From Bidens hawaiensis (taxonomy: Eukaryota; Streptophyta; Magnoliopsida; Asterales; Asteraceae), in assembly GCA_021521415.1 (NCBI GenBank), contig JAIQDT010001950.1:62001-126000 (forward strand): a stretch of DNA of 64,000 nt, read 5' to 3'. Under the pieces are notes generated by a model that had not been told where the DNA came from, made no database searches, and saw only the letters and a program-made list of their open reading frames with translations. Below, one piece after another: positions 37,903-50,134 of this stretch. The stretch's first letter is position 1; each line of letters begins with the position of its first letter. A program made the translations under genes and the position numbers.

Positions 37903-40900
37903 TCAACCAACTCGTCACTTCATCAGGAACGTGACTCCATCATGGCAACTGCCACTCGTATACCCCGCTTGTTGTCCCATGAGGGGTTCAGTGAATGGGA
38001 ATTTCGTTTTGAACACTATGCCAAGATGAAAGATTCAAAAATTTGGAAAAGTATTGTAAGGGGACCTCAAAGGATCACCTATCAAAAGGATGGTTCTGAT
38101 GAGGTTCTTGTGAAACCAGTTGTTCAATATGATGATGATGACTCTCCTAAAGTTGAAGAAGATGAGAGAACTCTTTCCACTCTAACCATGGCACTTTCAC
38201 CTGAGATTTCCCTTCAGTTTAGAGAACTTTAGTCTGCTAAAGAGTTGTGGGCTGCACTGATAGAGGTCTATGAGGGAAATGAAGACATGAAGAGAAGCCG
38301 TCAAGATCTGCTGAGACAAAAGTTTAATATGTTTAATCATGTTTTGGGAGAAACATTGGAAGCTCAACTTCAAAGATTCATATCTCTTGTGACTAAAATG
38401 AGAACTGCAGGAATTTATCTGCAAACATTAGAAATAAACAATAAGTTGGTCAATTCTCTGCCGAAAAGTTGGGACATGAACGTTGCGGTTATAAAAAAGA
38501 CAAAGGATCTCAACAGAATGGGCATGACTGAAATGATAGCCACTATTAAAGCTTGTGACATGGATGATAAACAGCGGGAAATAAATCATGCTAGTTCTTA
38601 CAGTGCTGCTGGATACAACGTAGCTTCTAACAGTGCTCTTATGTCTCAAGATAGTTTCTCACTTTTCAAGCATACCCAACAACCACCTCAAGGAAACTTC
38701 CAAATTTTCTCATCTACCTTAGGTCAATCATCATCATCAAATTCGCCTAAACCAGCCCCAACATTTTTCACCAAGTCTGTTCAGTCCTCAAATGACTCTG
38801 GTAAAACTATTCCCAGTCTAAACTTCAGTCAGATTCCCACCATACCTAAAGAAACTCAAGAGAATATTGCTCTAATGGCGGGATTTATGAATTGTTATCA
38901 TGCTTTTCTAGCCGGGCACTTGGTTCAACCGGTGGTTACTGCTGAACTAGATCAAATTCATCCCGATGACGTTGAAGAAATGGACATCTCGTGGCAAATT
39001 GCCATGGCAGTTTTCCGTGCAAAGAAGTTTACTAAGAGGACGGGTAGAAATAACTGGAACATGCCAAATAATCAAAAGGTGGGCTTTAACAAAGAGACTC
39101 GCATGTGCTACAACTGTCACGAGTCGGGTCATTTAGCTCGTGAATGCACTAATCCAGCTAATGATGGGAATACGGAAAGGGCTTTGGTTCCAGTTGGGAA
39201 TGCTTGGGGTGAAGCTGGAGGTAGTTCGGGTAATGGTGAAAGAGGTATGGTTGCTCAAACATTTTCGTGGGAAGGTCAGATGGCTGCGCTTAACATTGGA
39301 AATCAGACTGCAAATTTCGCAACTGTTGAAGACTCTGAAGAGGAAAACACTGCTGATTAGAAGGTCAAGGAGCTCCAGTTTGCATACATGGCGTTCACTT
39401 CTCCGGATTCGTCTGAGGTACCTTTTCAACCATGTTCTTTAAATTGTGGTGAGAAAATAGAAATGTATAAGCTTCATAATGATAGCCTAAGTAGAGATAT
39501 GGAAAGAATAAAATCAGAAAATTTTAGACTTAAAAAGAATGAAAAGGGTTTTCTAGACAAAATAGAAGCTCAGAACAAGGATTTTAAAAAACTTAAGTCT
39601 GATCTTAGTATAAAAGGCTGTCACTATCTAGATGCCAAACAAGAAATTGCTGAGTTAACTGCTCAACTAGAAGCTTCCAAGTTAGAAATCTTAAATCTAA
39701 CTAGTAAATTTAAAAGGGCCGAACTAGACTTCAAAAAATTTGAGGGTTCCAGTAAAGTAGTCAATTCAATGATTGAAAACCAACTGTGGTGGAAAGAAAA
39801 TGAAGGTGAGGGAATATGATACAGTCAAGTTCCCCCACCTTACAATAATTATGTCCCTACTCCTGTCACCAAGGAACATGAAGAGAAAATAAAGGACATG
39901 AAGTATGGTAAACAAGACAAAGGTAATGGGACTAGCTCTGCGAGTGCTGGTCCGTCCACTTTAAATATGAACGACTCTAATGTGTCTACTTCATGTGCAG
40001 AAAAAGTAATTGTGAAGGAGTGGATTGATGACGATGACGACCCTAGCTTTGATTTTGATAATAGTTTTGTTTCTAATGTTTCTATAGAACTTCCTGTTTT
40101 GAATTATGTTATTCCGACTGTTTGTGTGGGCTCTGTTTTAAAGAGCAAGGATACTTGTGTGGTTGATTCGATTGAATCTTTAAACTCTAATAGTGTGGTT
40201 TCTAATAAAACTAAAATTTCAAAAAATTCAAAAACATCAGAAAAATATGCTGCACCTAAGTTTGTTAAGGAGGGATGCTCTAATAACAAACAAGGTGATA
40301 AGTTCAAAATTGGAACATGAATTCTCGCAAATCTAAGAAGACTGGTCCACACAACTAGTCCAGACAAGGAGTTGCCCAGAATGAATTTTTCATAAAACGT
40401 CAGACATGTTTTAACTGTGGCATTCCTGGTCATATTGCCAGAAATTGTCCATATCGTCCGTACATTCCTTACTACTGATTTTATCAAAGGAATATGCCAT
40501 ATGTGCCTCATAATGCATGCAGGCAAGGGTTCAGGCATTATCCAGCTAGTTCCTTTGACGATGATTAGAATCGAAACAAATCTGGCAGGTTTAGTCCTCA
40601 TCAGACCAAACCTAACATGTCCAAAAGAATGGTCAGAAAAGATGTCTCAAATTCAAATTCGAATATAAACACTAAGACTAAACCCAAACAGGAGAAAAGG
40701 GCGGATTCGTCTCCTCCCACATCCAAATCACCGGAGGTTACGACAACCATTCATACATATAACTCCAAGTCTCACAGACATAGATGGTTGCCTAAATCTC
40801 CGGGGAAAGCTTTAACAAAATCTATCTTTGATGATCAAAAGGATATGTCATGGAAATCCGTGACAACTGTAGATGAATCAGGGTCACCCTGTGTAAGTAT

Positions 40901-43900
40901 GGACTAGGTACCAAAAACTAACTAATCCCGCGTTTTGTGAAGGGACAGCTATGGAGGAATATCATCAGACCTTGGTATGTTGATAGTGGCTGTTCTAGGC
41001 ACATAACAGGAGACATAGCCCAACTACACGACATTCAAACCTTTAACGGTGGGTATGTGTCCTTTGCAGGAGAAGAAAAGGGGAAGATCACTCAAAAGGG
41101 TACTGTAATTAATGGTGTTCTTAAATTTGAAAATGTTAAATTCGTTCCAGAACTAAAGCACAGTTTGCTGAGCGTGTCACAAATCTGTGACAAAGATTTT
41201 TCAACTCATTTTACAAAGAAAGAGTATTTGATTTTAAAACCTGGTATAATCATACCAAAGGACTGGATTCTTGTTCCATCACAACGAAAAGATAATGCGT
41301 ATGTGATCGACATGAACAAAAATGTTCCTGAAGAAATAACCTGCTTGTTTTCAAAAGTGCCAGAACATAATGCAATGCTTTGGCATCGTCGACTTGGTCA
41401 TGCTAATACTAAAAACCTGAATCGTCTTGCAAAAAATAATCTGGTGCGTGGTTTACCAATCAAGGATTTTGTAACTATTGAAAAGTGTGTCTTGTGCTTT
41501 GGGTAAACACCATCGAAAATCTCATAAGCCTAAGTTAATTAATACCATCTCGTCAGTTTTTCAGTTACTTCATATGGACCTCTTTGGGCCGGTTCATGTC
41601 TTAAGTTTGTCTCGTAGCTTTTATTGTCTGATTATTACTGATGATTACTCACGTTTTACATGGGTATTTTTCTTGTCAAATAAGAGTGAAACTGCAGATC
41701 TGATCAAGAAGTTTGTGGTGTTAATGGAGAATCAACTGAATCTAAAGCTGAAAGGAATTCGTTGCGACAATGGTATAGAGTTCAAGAATGCAGTCTTGAA
41801 TCATTTTTGTTCAGAAAAGGGGGTGCTTCGTCAGTACAGCGCCCCACGGACGCCTCAAAAAAATGGTGTAGCTGAAAGAAGAAACAGAACTCTAATCGAG
41901 GCAGCAAGAACGATGTTGTGCGACTCTAAATGCCATTGTTCTTCGGGGCAGAAGCTATCAATACAGCATGTTATGTTCAGAATCGGGTTATCATCAACAA
42001 GTCCAAGATGAAAACTCCATATGAGATTGTTTATGGTCACCAACCCACCGTTGCACATTTTAGAGCGTTTGGCTGTCCATGCACTTTGTTGAATCTTGAA
42101 TCTACTCCGAAGTTCGGAGCCGCGGCTGATGAATGCTACTTTGTCGGTTATGCAGGTAATACAACCTACATGGTCTACAACAAGTCAACTACACAGATTC
42201 TTGAATCCTATGAAGTTTGTTGGTTAGAAGAAAATGAGACAGACGCTCGTGTTGGCCCTGACTGGTTATTTGATTACAATGAATTCTTCAAACCATTCAA
42301 TGTATTTCCGGTCATCAACACAAACTCTCAAGGTGGTCCCACAGTGGAAGTTACAAAAGATAGTTCCCAGGCACTGTCTCATATCTCTCCGTTACTGGAT
42401 GATGATGTTGCTGAGTTAAGCAGTGCTTCGGCCACAACTGAAAATCAGCCCAAACAATTTTCAGAGACCGATTGTTCACCAAACTCGTCTGAAGATACTG
42501 CCAATGTTGAGGGGGAGAGTTCCGTCCGTCAGATATTCGGGAGCACACGGTTTCCCAACGCCATTCCAGACGAATACGTTGCTGGCACTTTGTACTCTCA
42601 TAGTATGGCGACATCTGGCTGGAAGAATCCTCTTACTGATTCCGGTGAGAATGTGACAAATCTTCAACCTAACAGTGATGTTTCCGATCATTTAATTCCA
42701 TCAAGAATCCAGAAAAATCATCCGATTGAAAACATCATAGGTCCCATTAAAGCAGGTGTGTCAACCAGAAGTCAGACCAGACACATAAACAGCTGTATGT
42801 TTTCCTGTTTCATTTCTCAAATCGAGCCAAAGAATGTTGAGATGGCTCTTCAAGAACCTAGTTGGGTTGATGCTATGCATGAAGAACTGAATCAGTTTGA
42901 TAAGTTAAAGGTATGGAGATTGGTTAAACTGCCGGAAGGAAAGAAAGCTCTCAATACAAGATGGGTTTTTAGAAACAAGCAAGATGACACCGGGGTTATT
43001 GTTTGAAACAAGGCACGACTGGTAGTTCGCGGGTTTCGTCAGGTTGAAGGGTTAGATTACACAGAGGTCTATGCTCCAGTGGCAAGACTTGAGGCAATTA
43101 GAATTGTCCTGGCCTATGCATCATATATGGGGTTCACAGTATATCAGATGGATGTCAAGACCGCGTTCTTATATGGTGAGGTCAAAGAGGAGATTTATGT
43201 CGATCAGCCACCGGGTTTCGTTCATTCTAAGAAACCAAATCATGTCTACAAGCTAGACAAGGCCTTGTATGGGCTACATCAGGCTCCTCGGGCGTGGTAT
43301 GCTACACTGACCGCACACCTTCTTGATCATGGTTACAAGCGTGGAACAATTGATCAAACATTGTTCTGAAAAACTGTCGAAAAATATTTGATTCTGGTCC
43401 AGATCTATGTTGATGACATCATCTTCGGATCCACCAGTGATGATTTGTGCAAAGAATTTGAGGGTGTAATGAAGAAAAGATTTGAAATGAGCTCGTTGGG
43501 TGAAATGACAACATTTCTTGGTTTACAGGTTCGCCAAAGTCCAACAGGAATTTTATTGCATCAAGGAAAGTATGTTTAAGATATGCTGGCAAAGTTTGAA
43601 CTTCAAGATTCCAAGAGTGATAACACTCCAATGGCAGAGAGACCGCTACTGTCATCTGATCCTGAAGGGAGTCCCGTAGATCAAACGTACTATCGATCGA
43701 TGATCGGGTCTCTGATGTATCTCACAGCTAGCCGTCCTGACATCATGTTTGCCGTCTGTCAATGTGCTCGCTTCCAGGCTAACCCTAAACTCTATCATTT
43801 AATTGCTGTTAAACGTATTTTTAGATATCTGAAGAGACAACCAAAGCTAGGTCTTTGGTATCCCAAACAATCAGAATTTGATTTTTATGCTTTTGCTGAT

Positions 43901-44368
43901 AGCAATTATGGTGGAGATGACATAGACAGGAAATCCACGTCAGCTGGTTGTCAATTTCTTGGAGATCGCCTTATTTCATGGCAGTGTAAGAAACAACAAA
44001 CAGTGTCCACCTCGACCGCCGAAGCAGAGTATGTTGCTGCATCTGCTTGCTGTTCTCAGGTTATCTGGATGCAAAACCAGTTGCTGGATTACAATTTGGA
44101 ATTTCTTGACACCCCTATTTTATGTGATAATGATGCGGCCATTGCTATTGTGAAAAACCATGTTCAACACTGTAAAACCAAGCACATCGATATTAAAATT
44201 TATTTTATTCGTGACTGTTTCGATCGGAAATTGATTCATCTTGAACAAGTCCACACCGACAACAATGTGGCAGACTTATTTACAAAACCGATCAGAACGA
44301 CAAAATTTAATGTGCTTGTGGGTTTCTTAAAATGTTTCGTTTTGAGGATTGAGTCTTTTTGGGTATAA
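37903..44368 (+). pseudogene. SIRE-type gag-pol, interrupted by stops and frameshifts
   Basis: Copia polyprotein in order: Gag (37942-39360) with zinc knuckle CYNCHESGHLAREC; a coiled-coil linker (39388-39819); acidic linker; second zinc knuckle CFNCGIPGHIARNC (about 40408); protease WYVDSGCSRHITGD (about 40975); GAG-pre-integrase LWHRRLGHANTKN (41380); integrase core with MDLFGP, CDNGIEFKN and AERRNRTLIEAART (41570-41920); RT with YVDDIIFGST (about 43405); RNase H (43860-44300) ending NVADLFTKP. In-frame stops at 38230, 39358, 39817, 43004, 43367 and 43577, and several more between 40320 and 40940; frame changes near 40318, 40930, 41500 and 41920. It cannot encode active enzymes now. Confidence 0.9.
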
Positions 44369-46741
44369 ATTTGTACATATTTGTTTAGTCTTGCACAAAG
44401 TTAGGGGGGGGAATTCAAAAAGACAAAAATAGTGTGTGTGCGTTTTTATTATTAAAAAAAGACAAAAAAAGTGTGTGTGCGTTTTTATTATTAAAAAAAT
44501 TAAAAAAATTGCTTTTCCTGATTCATTCTCGCTTAAAATTATGTCGATTGCTTAAGTTTTAAGGACATATACTTGTATATGGTTGGTCCGGTGTTCTACT
44601 TGTAGTTTCACAGGATAGCCATTTACCTAACAACTGAAAGCACTCGGGGCGACTATGATGTGTTTTGTGTTTCGTATTCTTTCACTTAAAATTATGTCGG
44701 TAACTCTGAGCTGGAAGGACATGTGTTTTCATGCATGCTTGGTCCGGTTAACCACCTGTGGTTACAATGGATAGCCATTTACCTGAAGGCTTAAAGTGAC
44801 CGGGGTGACTGAATTCTTAACACGTGTGTTTTTCTTAACTCACTGGGAAGTGATATTACTATTCAGTTAAATGTTTTTTTAGAAGCCTAAACTTTTTTTC
44901 AAAATGAGAATCGATCCAACCTTTGGAAAATGATAGATAAATCGTTTCTGTGTGCTTAACGGGTGAAGTCATTAAGCTTAAAGGGCTCTAGAACAGTCAT
45001 TGATGAGTATGGTAGCTTTCCATGATGCGTAAAAGTTAAAGTGATATAAACTAAATTTGCTAAACTTAATGTGGAGAGTCATTTTGAAGACATGTGCATG
45101 TCTCCCATCTCTCCGAATGACAGGCATAAAAGCAATTACCCAGTCATACACGAGCCCGTTAGTGTCTTGATCACCAAAAATATTGTATCGTCAAGCTTTT
45201 ATTTCTATTACTATTGAAGCAAAAAAAAATAGTGATTGCGTTTACTTCTTGCTATTAAAACTATTAAAAATATTTTATAAACAAGGCTTAAAGGGACAAG
45301 TAAGTCCTGTCATGTCTCGAATGAAAGGCTTGTCAGTTTACTGTCACTAATTCCAACGTTCAACCTTAAAGCCTAAGCTTGCTTTTATATAAAATCTTTT
45401 GATCAAGCACTAGGGGGTTGGAGTCAAATTGGGGTGATATGGGGAAAGCCAGATACGCTTTGAGAAGAGATAGGAGGCATCACAGGTCCATGAGTGATGT
45501 CCATCTAAGCTTTATGCTAAACTGAACCCTAATCATATCACTGATGCAATGAAAATCATGCTAAGTTTGGTATACCTGCTATCAACCTGTCTCTTTATGT
45601 CATAATAATGCTGAACATGAATCCTTTTGACAACCTCTTAAACGATATGATTCCATGTTCGGATCTTTTCATAAAAGGGCGGTGTTGTTACTAAAAACTG
45701 AAATTTGATCCCGTTTTTAAAATTTCAAGGGAGTTATTATGTATATTAATGTGGCTTTATTTTTCTTGTTTTTGGTTAAGTTTATTTTGTTTTGTATTGC
45801 CTATTTTATTGATTTATTTATTTAATTCTCAAAATTACTCTCCTCGAAACGTTTGTATAAATTGAGTTTATTCTCAATTTGGGCTTTGAAGGTTTTTGGG
45901 TCACCTTATTGTTTGGGTTTGCTTTTACTTGGGCTGCACACTGAGTTGAGCCCATTAAGGGTTTTCGGCCTGTCTCGGTAACAATATAAATACTCTCAAG
46001 TTTTCTTTTATCATATTTACTACCCTCATCAGATTAAAAGAAAAACCTTACCTTTTCTCTCACAAGTGCCTTAGCCAAAAATTGAATCATCTTCACTAAT
46101 CATCTATTAGTGTTTACTTGTTTGATTCACAGGTAATATGAGATCTAGGTGTTCATAGAGGCTCACTTGATGTTGCCATGAACTAACTTCATGGATGGGT
46201 TAATAAGTTAAAAGTTGATTCATGAGTATTTAAGGGTTTTGATGGACATCTTAGGGGTTAATTAAGTGTTTTCGGTTGATTATTGTTGACTAATTGCAGG
46301 TTTAATGGAGGTTTTGTAGAGATCTCGGTGGCTTGAAGATGATTGCACGTTTCCCAAGGTGGAACCCAAGGGTTCTCTGTCCCCAGCTGTCAAGGAGTTC
46401 TCGGTTGACTTTCGTTGACCGAGAACCCCTTGTCTTGACAGAGAACTTACGTTCTCGGTCAAAGACTTGACCGAGAACCCCGTTCTCGATTAAATGTTGA
46501 CCGAGAACCCTAGTTGGTTCTCGGTTGACTTCGTTGACATTCGTTGACCGAGAACTCTCCCTATTGACCGAGATCTCTCCTGCTGGACTTATTACTCACT
46601 GTTGGGCCAATACTACTGGGTTGTTTTATTGGCCAACTAATGGATCCTTGTGGGATCTCAATTGACTCTTATCTGGGCCTACTTTAAATCTCTAGCCCAA
46701 AATTCTTGTAAGAATTTTATCAAACTTGTTCTATATATTGT
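44369..46741 (+). other. Long noncoding spacer between pol and aORF
   Basis: No ORF. It holds a tandem duplication around GTGTGTGTGCGTTTTTATTA (44422-44500), two diverged units of about 150 bp each containing TTGGTCCGGT and GGATAGCCATTTACCT (44523-44684 and 44687-44812), the conserved blocks shared with 34491-35726, and from about 46265 to 46575 a dense cluster of TTCTCGGT and GACCGAGAAC motifs. Confidence 0.8.
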
Positions 46742-46764
46742 CTAACTTGATACGTTTGGTGCAG
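46742..46764 (+). promoter_or_regulatory. Branch site and 3' splice site before the aORF
   Basis: CTAAC at 46742-46746 and GCAG ending at 46764, two bases before the ATG. The same layout, CTAAC then 18 bases to the AG then two bases to ATG, precedes the aORF at 33716. Confidence 0.65.
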
Positions 46765-46766
46765 AA

Positions 46767-49341
46767 ATGGCTGATCAGAATCCGTTAAAGTTTGTTGATA
46801 CGCATAACATAGCTGGTCATTTGTATGATCCAACTATGGTTCACAAGGAATTCAAGTCGATGATAGTCGGACTCAACACGTGCAGGATCTCCCAGGCTCT
46901 TCGAGAGAACCCTGTCATTTGCAAGAAGATGGTTACCGATTTTTGGAACAATGCAAAAATTAATCCACGAGGGCCAGACGGAGTCATGTCAATTGATTCC
47001 AAAGTACAGAAGAAGCCAGTCGTTGTTACTGAGGCCATCATCAGAGAAGTGCTTTTGTTTGGGGTTCAACTCGACTACCCAACAGAGTACTCTGCTGCTG
47101 AAGTTACTGAGGTTCTTACAAGAATGGGTTACGAAGGTACCTATCCTCCAGCAATCAAGAAGTTGTTTCACCCATACTGGAGATACCTATTGCACACGTT
47201 CTTTACATGTATCTCAGGAAGAAAGGGAGGATCAGATGAGATCAGCCACACTCAGATGTCTGCTATTGCTGCTCTGATCATGGATTGGAATTACAATTAT
47301 TCCAAATTCGTTTTCAATGAAATTATGAGCAACCTAAGAGCAAAGAAGAAGGAGATGTTCCTAATGTATCCAAGGTTCTTATAGATGATCTTTGATTCTC
47401 ACTACACCGACCTGGTTAAATCTGTTGAGACCTTGGACATGAAGTCTATGGACCCAACTCCTTTAGGTTGATGAAGCAGTCGAGGAAGGGAGCCAAAGTG
47501 GTTTATAGGGGCTTAAAAGCTCGGGTAAAATTCGGCCGATTTGCTGAGACTGAAGCTGAGCCTGTTATAGCTCAGGTTGCTGACAAGCACGTGGCACCCG
47601 CTCAACCACGTGCTGTGAAGAAGAACACCGTCAGTCAAACACTCTTACTGATGATGAAAAGTTGAAAGCCCTTGAAGCTGCTAAAGTTTTATTTCAGTCA
47701 ACTGCTCTGAAGCCTCCTCAGACAGTTACTGAAAACATTGAGGAAGACTATGTTGAAGAACCAGCTGCTGATCTCATCTATCGTAAATGAAAAAGGGATG
47801 ATTTGAGATCTAGCGAGTTGGATAGTGAAGTCGAAACAACCACTATTACACCAACACCAACACCAACACCAACACCAACACCAACACCCACACCAGCACC
47901 AAATTCAACCACTAGCCCACAACAACACACTGATCGACCAGAATCGTATGCTCAAGAAACGCAAGCTGAACCAAATGCACCTATTGCTGAACCATCTTTC
48001 CAGGATTTGTTGTCTAGTGATTTTGATTTTGAGATAGAAATTCCATGCTCAAACCCTTAAGATATTCCCTCTGGTTCATCCGGCCCATCTATTCAGGGTC
48101 AATCAAGCTCAGGTACTTCAGATAAGGTTGCCCAAATCCTTGCTATGCAGGAGAGCTACTTTCAGAACAAGGGAAAAGGTGTGGTTCTTGAGAATGCCCC
48201 TGTAGATGTTCAGCCACTGCAACGACGACTCTTTGAACTCGAGCTGGATTCGGTGATTAAAGATGTCCGTATTCAGGAACTTGAGGCTAGCAACTCAGAC
48301 AAAGACTCCAAGATTAAAGAGTTGCAGTCTGGCATGGGAGGTTTAACAGCAATGTATCTCGATCTCCAACAAAAGCTATTTCAAAAATTTGGAGATGAGT
48401 TCAAGAGTAATGAAGATGTAGTATATCAAACTCCCACTGTTGATCAAGACAAAGATTCTACTGTTCGTCCAATCAACAACATTGGTATTAGTCGACAAGA
48501 GGAATCAGAGTCTCTAAAGCAATACCTGGATGCACCACCGGTCACCAAAGAGAAATCAGGCAGATTTCAGAAGAAACTACTTGAAAAAGGAAAGAAGAAA
48601 CTGCTGGTGATAAAGAACTCAGATCCGAATGTTGTATCAATGGATCACCCAGACAGGTTTGTTGTTACGTTTCAAAAGGGATTCTCTGACAAATACGGTG
48701 ATCGATCTGGAGTTCTATCTTGGGGTTTCGATGCAGACAAGAGTATGTGGTGGGTTAAGAGAAAGTCAGGAGCAACTGAGTACTATAAGAAGATGAAAGA
48801 CTTTGGTTCCAGGACTAAAGTGGATTTGAGTGATCTAATCAATTCTCCATTCACCAATCCATCTAATGACAAAAGAGGAATAGATTTCTGGAATTTTCTA
48901 AAACGTCAAGTTGATCAAGGCTTTCCAAACATGACAACTGCTGAATCTTTCTTAAAAGGTGTCTTGGATCCAACGACTGGGAAAACAATGGTGAATGTGA
49001 TGTGGCCTCCCACAAAGAAAGCTACTTATATTCCTGTACCCGATGCTATTCCTGATGGTACATTGGAGAACATGAGATTCTGGTTCTATGACTCTTTCAC
49101 TGCCACGGTCATTATCAAGCTACAAAAAGGGAAAGGTCAATACCGGTTCGTTGACTCTAAGGATTTGTTGAAATTTGGAGAAAAGGATATCAAGACTCTC
49201 AGCATGTTTCAGATTACAGCTGATCCACTTTTTGAAGCAGCCGCCAAAGAATACACGAGCATGGTCGCGTCTATCATCAACAACAAATTTTGGGCTGGAG
49301 TGTTGAAGGATGCTGACATAGACTACATGGAGCATGATTAA
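46767..49341 (+). pseudogene. SIRE-type extra ORF (aORF), decayed
   Basis: Starts ATG 46767 and reads 205 codons to a TAG at 47382, where the homolog in the nested core has an amino acid in an otherwise matching MYPRF context. After further frame changes (about 47460, 47660) it continues with a Pro-Thr repeat (47849-47890), a Gln/Pro-rich acidic part ending at 48060 and a final open stretch 48145-49341 (398 codons) with a coiled coil and a conserved C-terminal domain rich in Lys, Asp and aromatic residues. Function unknown; no enzymatic motif seen. It ends 28 bases before the 3' LTR, so the stop codon lies next to the purine tract. Confidence 0.75.
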
Positions 49342-49354
49342 AGATAAAGCTACA

Positions 49355-49369
49355 AACCAAAGGGGAGAT
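49355..49369 (+). other. Polypurine tract of the SIRE-type element
   Basis: AACCAAAGGGGAGAT directly before the 3' LTR. Confidence 0.85.
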
Positions 49370-49743
49370 TGTTGGGCAAGTTTATGTGGTTTGTACTTAA
49401 TAGAGTTATAATGGGCTTGGGTGCGGGTTCTATGTAAACCGAGAACACATTTGTGCTCTCGGTGGGCTTTTTACATTTGGGCCAGTGTTGGTTTACCAAT
49501 ATATATGTCATATTGTGTATTGGGTTAAAGTTGTTGGTTTTGACTAGTTGTTTATTTTCACATTCGTATACATTGTAAGTGCTTAAGCACCAAACGTATT
49601 TGCTAATATACGTGTGTTTTGAAGCAATGTTGTGTCACCATCTTGTGTTAATACGTGTTCTTGAATCACCGAGTATAGGTATTCCGCACCTATACTTGTT
49701 ATATTGATATCATAATTGTAGTGATCCAGATTCGGGACTTACA
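49370..49743 (+). repeat. 3' LTR of the SIRE-type element
   Basis: 374 bp, about 97 percent like the 5' LTR, ends ACTTACA, followed by the target duplication GTTTT. Confidence 0.92.
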
Positions 49744-50134
49744 GTTTTGATGCAACTTGAGCTGGCGGTACTGCCGATGCTATGGTAGTAGTAGTAGTAG
49801 TAACGACCTCGTTTGTGGCGGCACGTGATAATTGACTTTCCACGTGTTTAAAACATTCCACAGCATGAAGACAATCAGCAGCCAAGTCATCAAACGAGTC
49901 ACCCTCATGCTTCAGTTTTTCAGTTTCATCTGAGATTGTTTCTAAAGCCTGTTTATGTTTTTCCAAGTCATCTGCCATTTTTATTTTTCCATATCAGTTT
50001 TTTGATTCTTTGCCTTTTCAATTTTGACTTCTTCATTACCCTTTTTGACATCTTCTCTTAACCGTTCAACAACTTTCTCCAACATCTGTATTACTTCACA
50101 CATCATAATGAGGTTATGTTGTTGGGACATAGTG
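49744..50134 (-). pseudogene. Upstream piece of the interrupted NUA-like exon
   Basis: Minus-strand reading ends in PPAQVASK at the insertion site, and the next residues (PMVEPRKLAP) lie on the far side at 27466, in frame once one TSD copy is removed. Upstream it is a charged helix (LEKHKQALETISDETEKLKH) and, in another frame, a further coiled-coil stretch from an ATG near 50132 ([19 protein letters not shown]) with a stop near 49988. It fits a TPR/NUA-type coiled coil but is too short to assign on its own. Confidence 0.5.

Larger units (their letters stand above)
27467..49743 (+). mobile_element. SIRE-type Ty1/copia element with nested insertion
   Basis: Bounded by TSD GTTTT (27462-27466 and 49744-49748), LTRs 27467-27843 and 49370-49743, a Met-tRNA primer site and the purine tract CCAAAGGGGAGAT. 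The internal order gag, protease, integrase, RT, RNase H is copia. A long noncoding spacer and an extra ORF follow pol, as in SIRE/Maximus elements. Without the 9.5-kb insertion it would be about 12.8 kb. The LTRs differ by about 12 substitutions in 374 bp (about 3 percent) plus indels, so it is much older than the Tekay-type element. It sits within an exon of the NUA-like gene. Confidence 0.93.
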
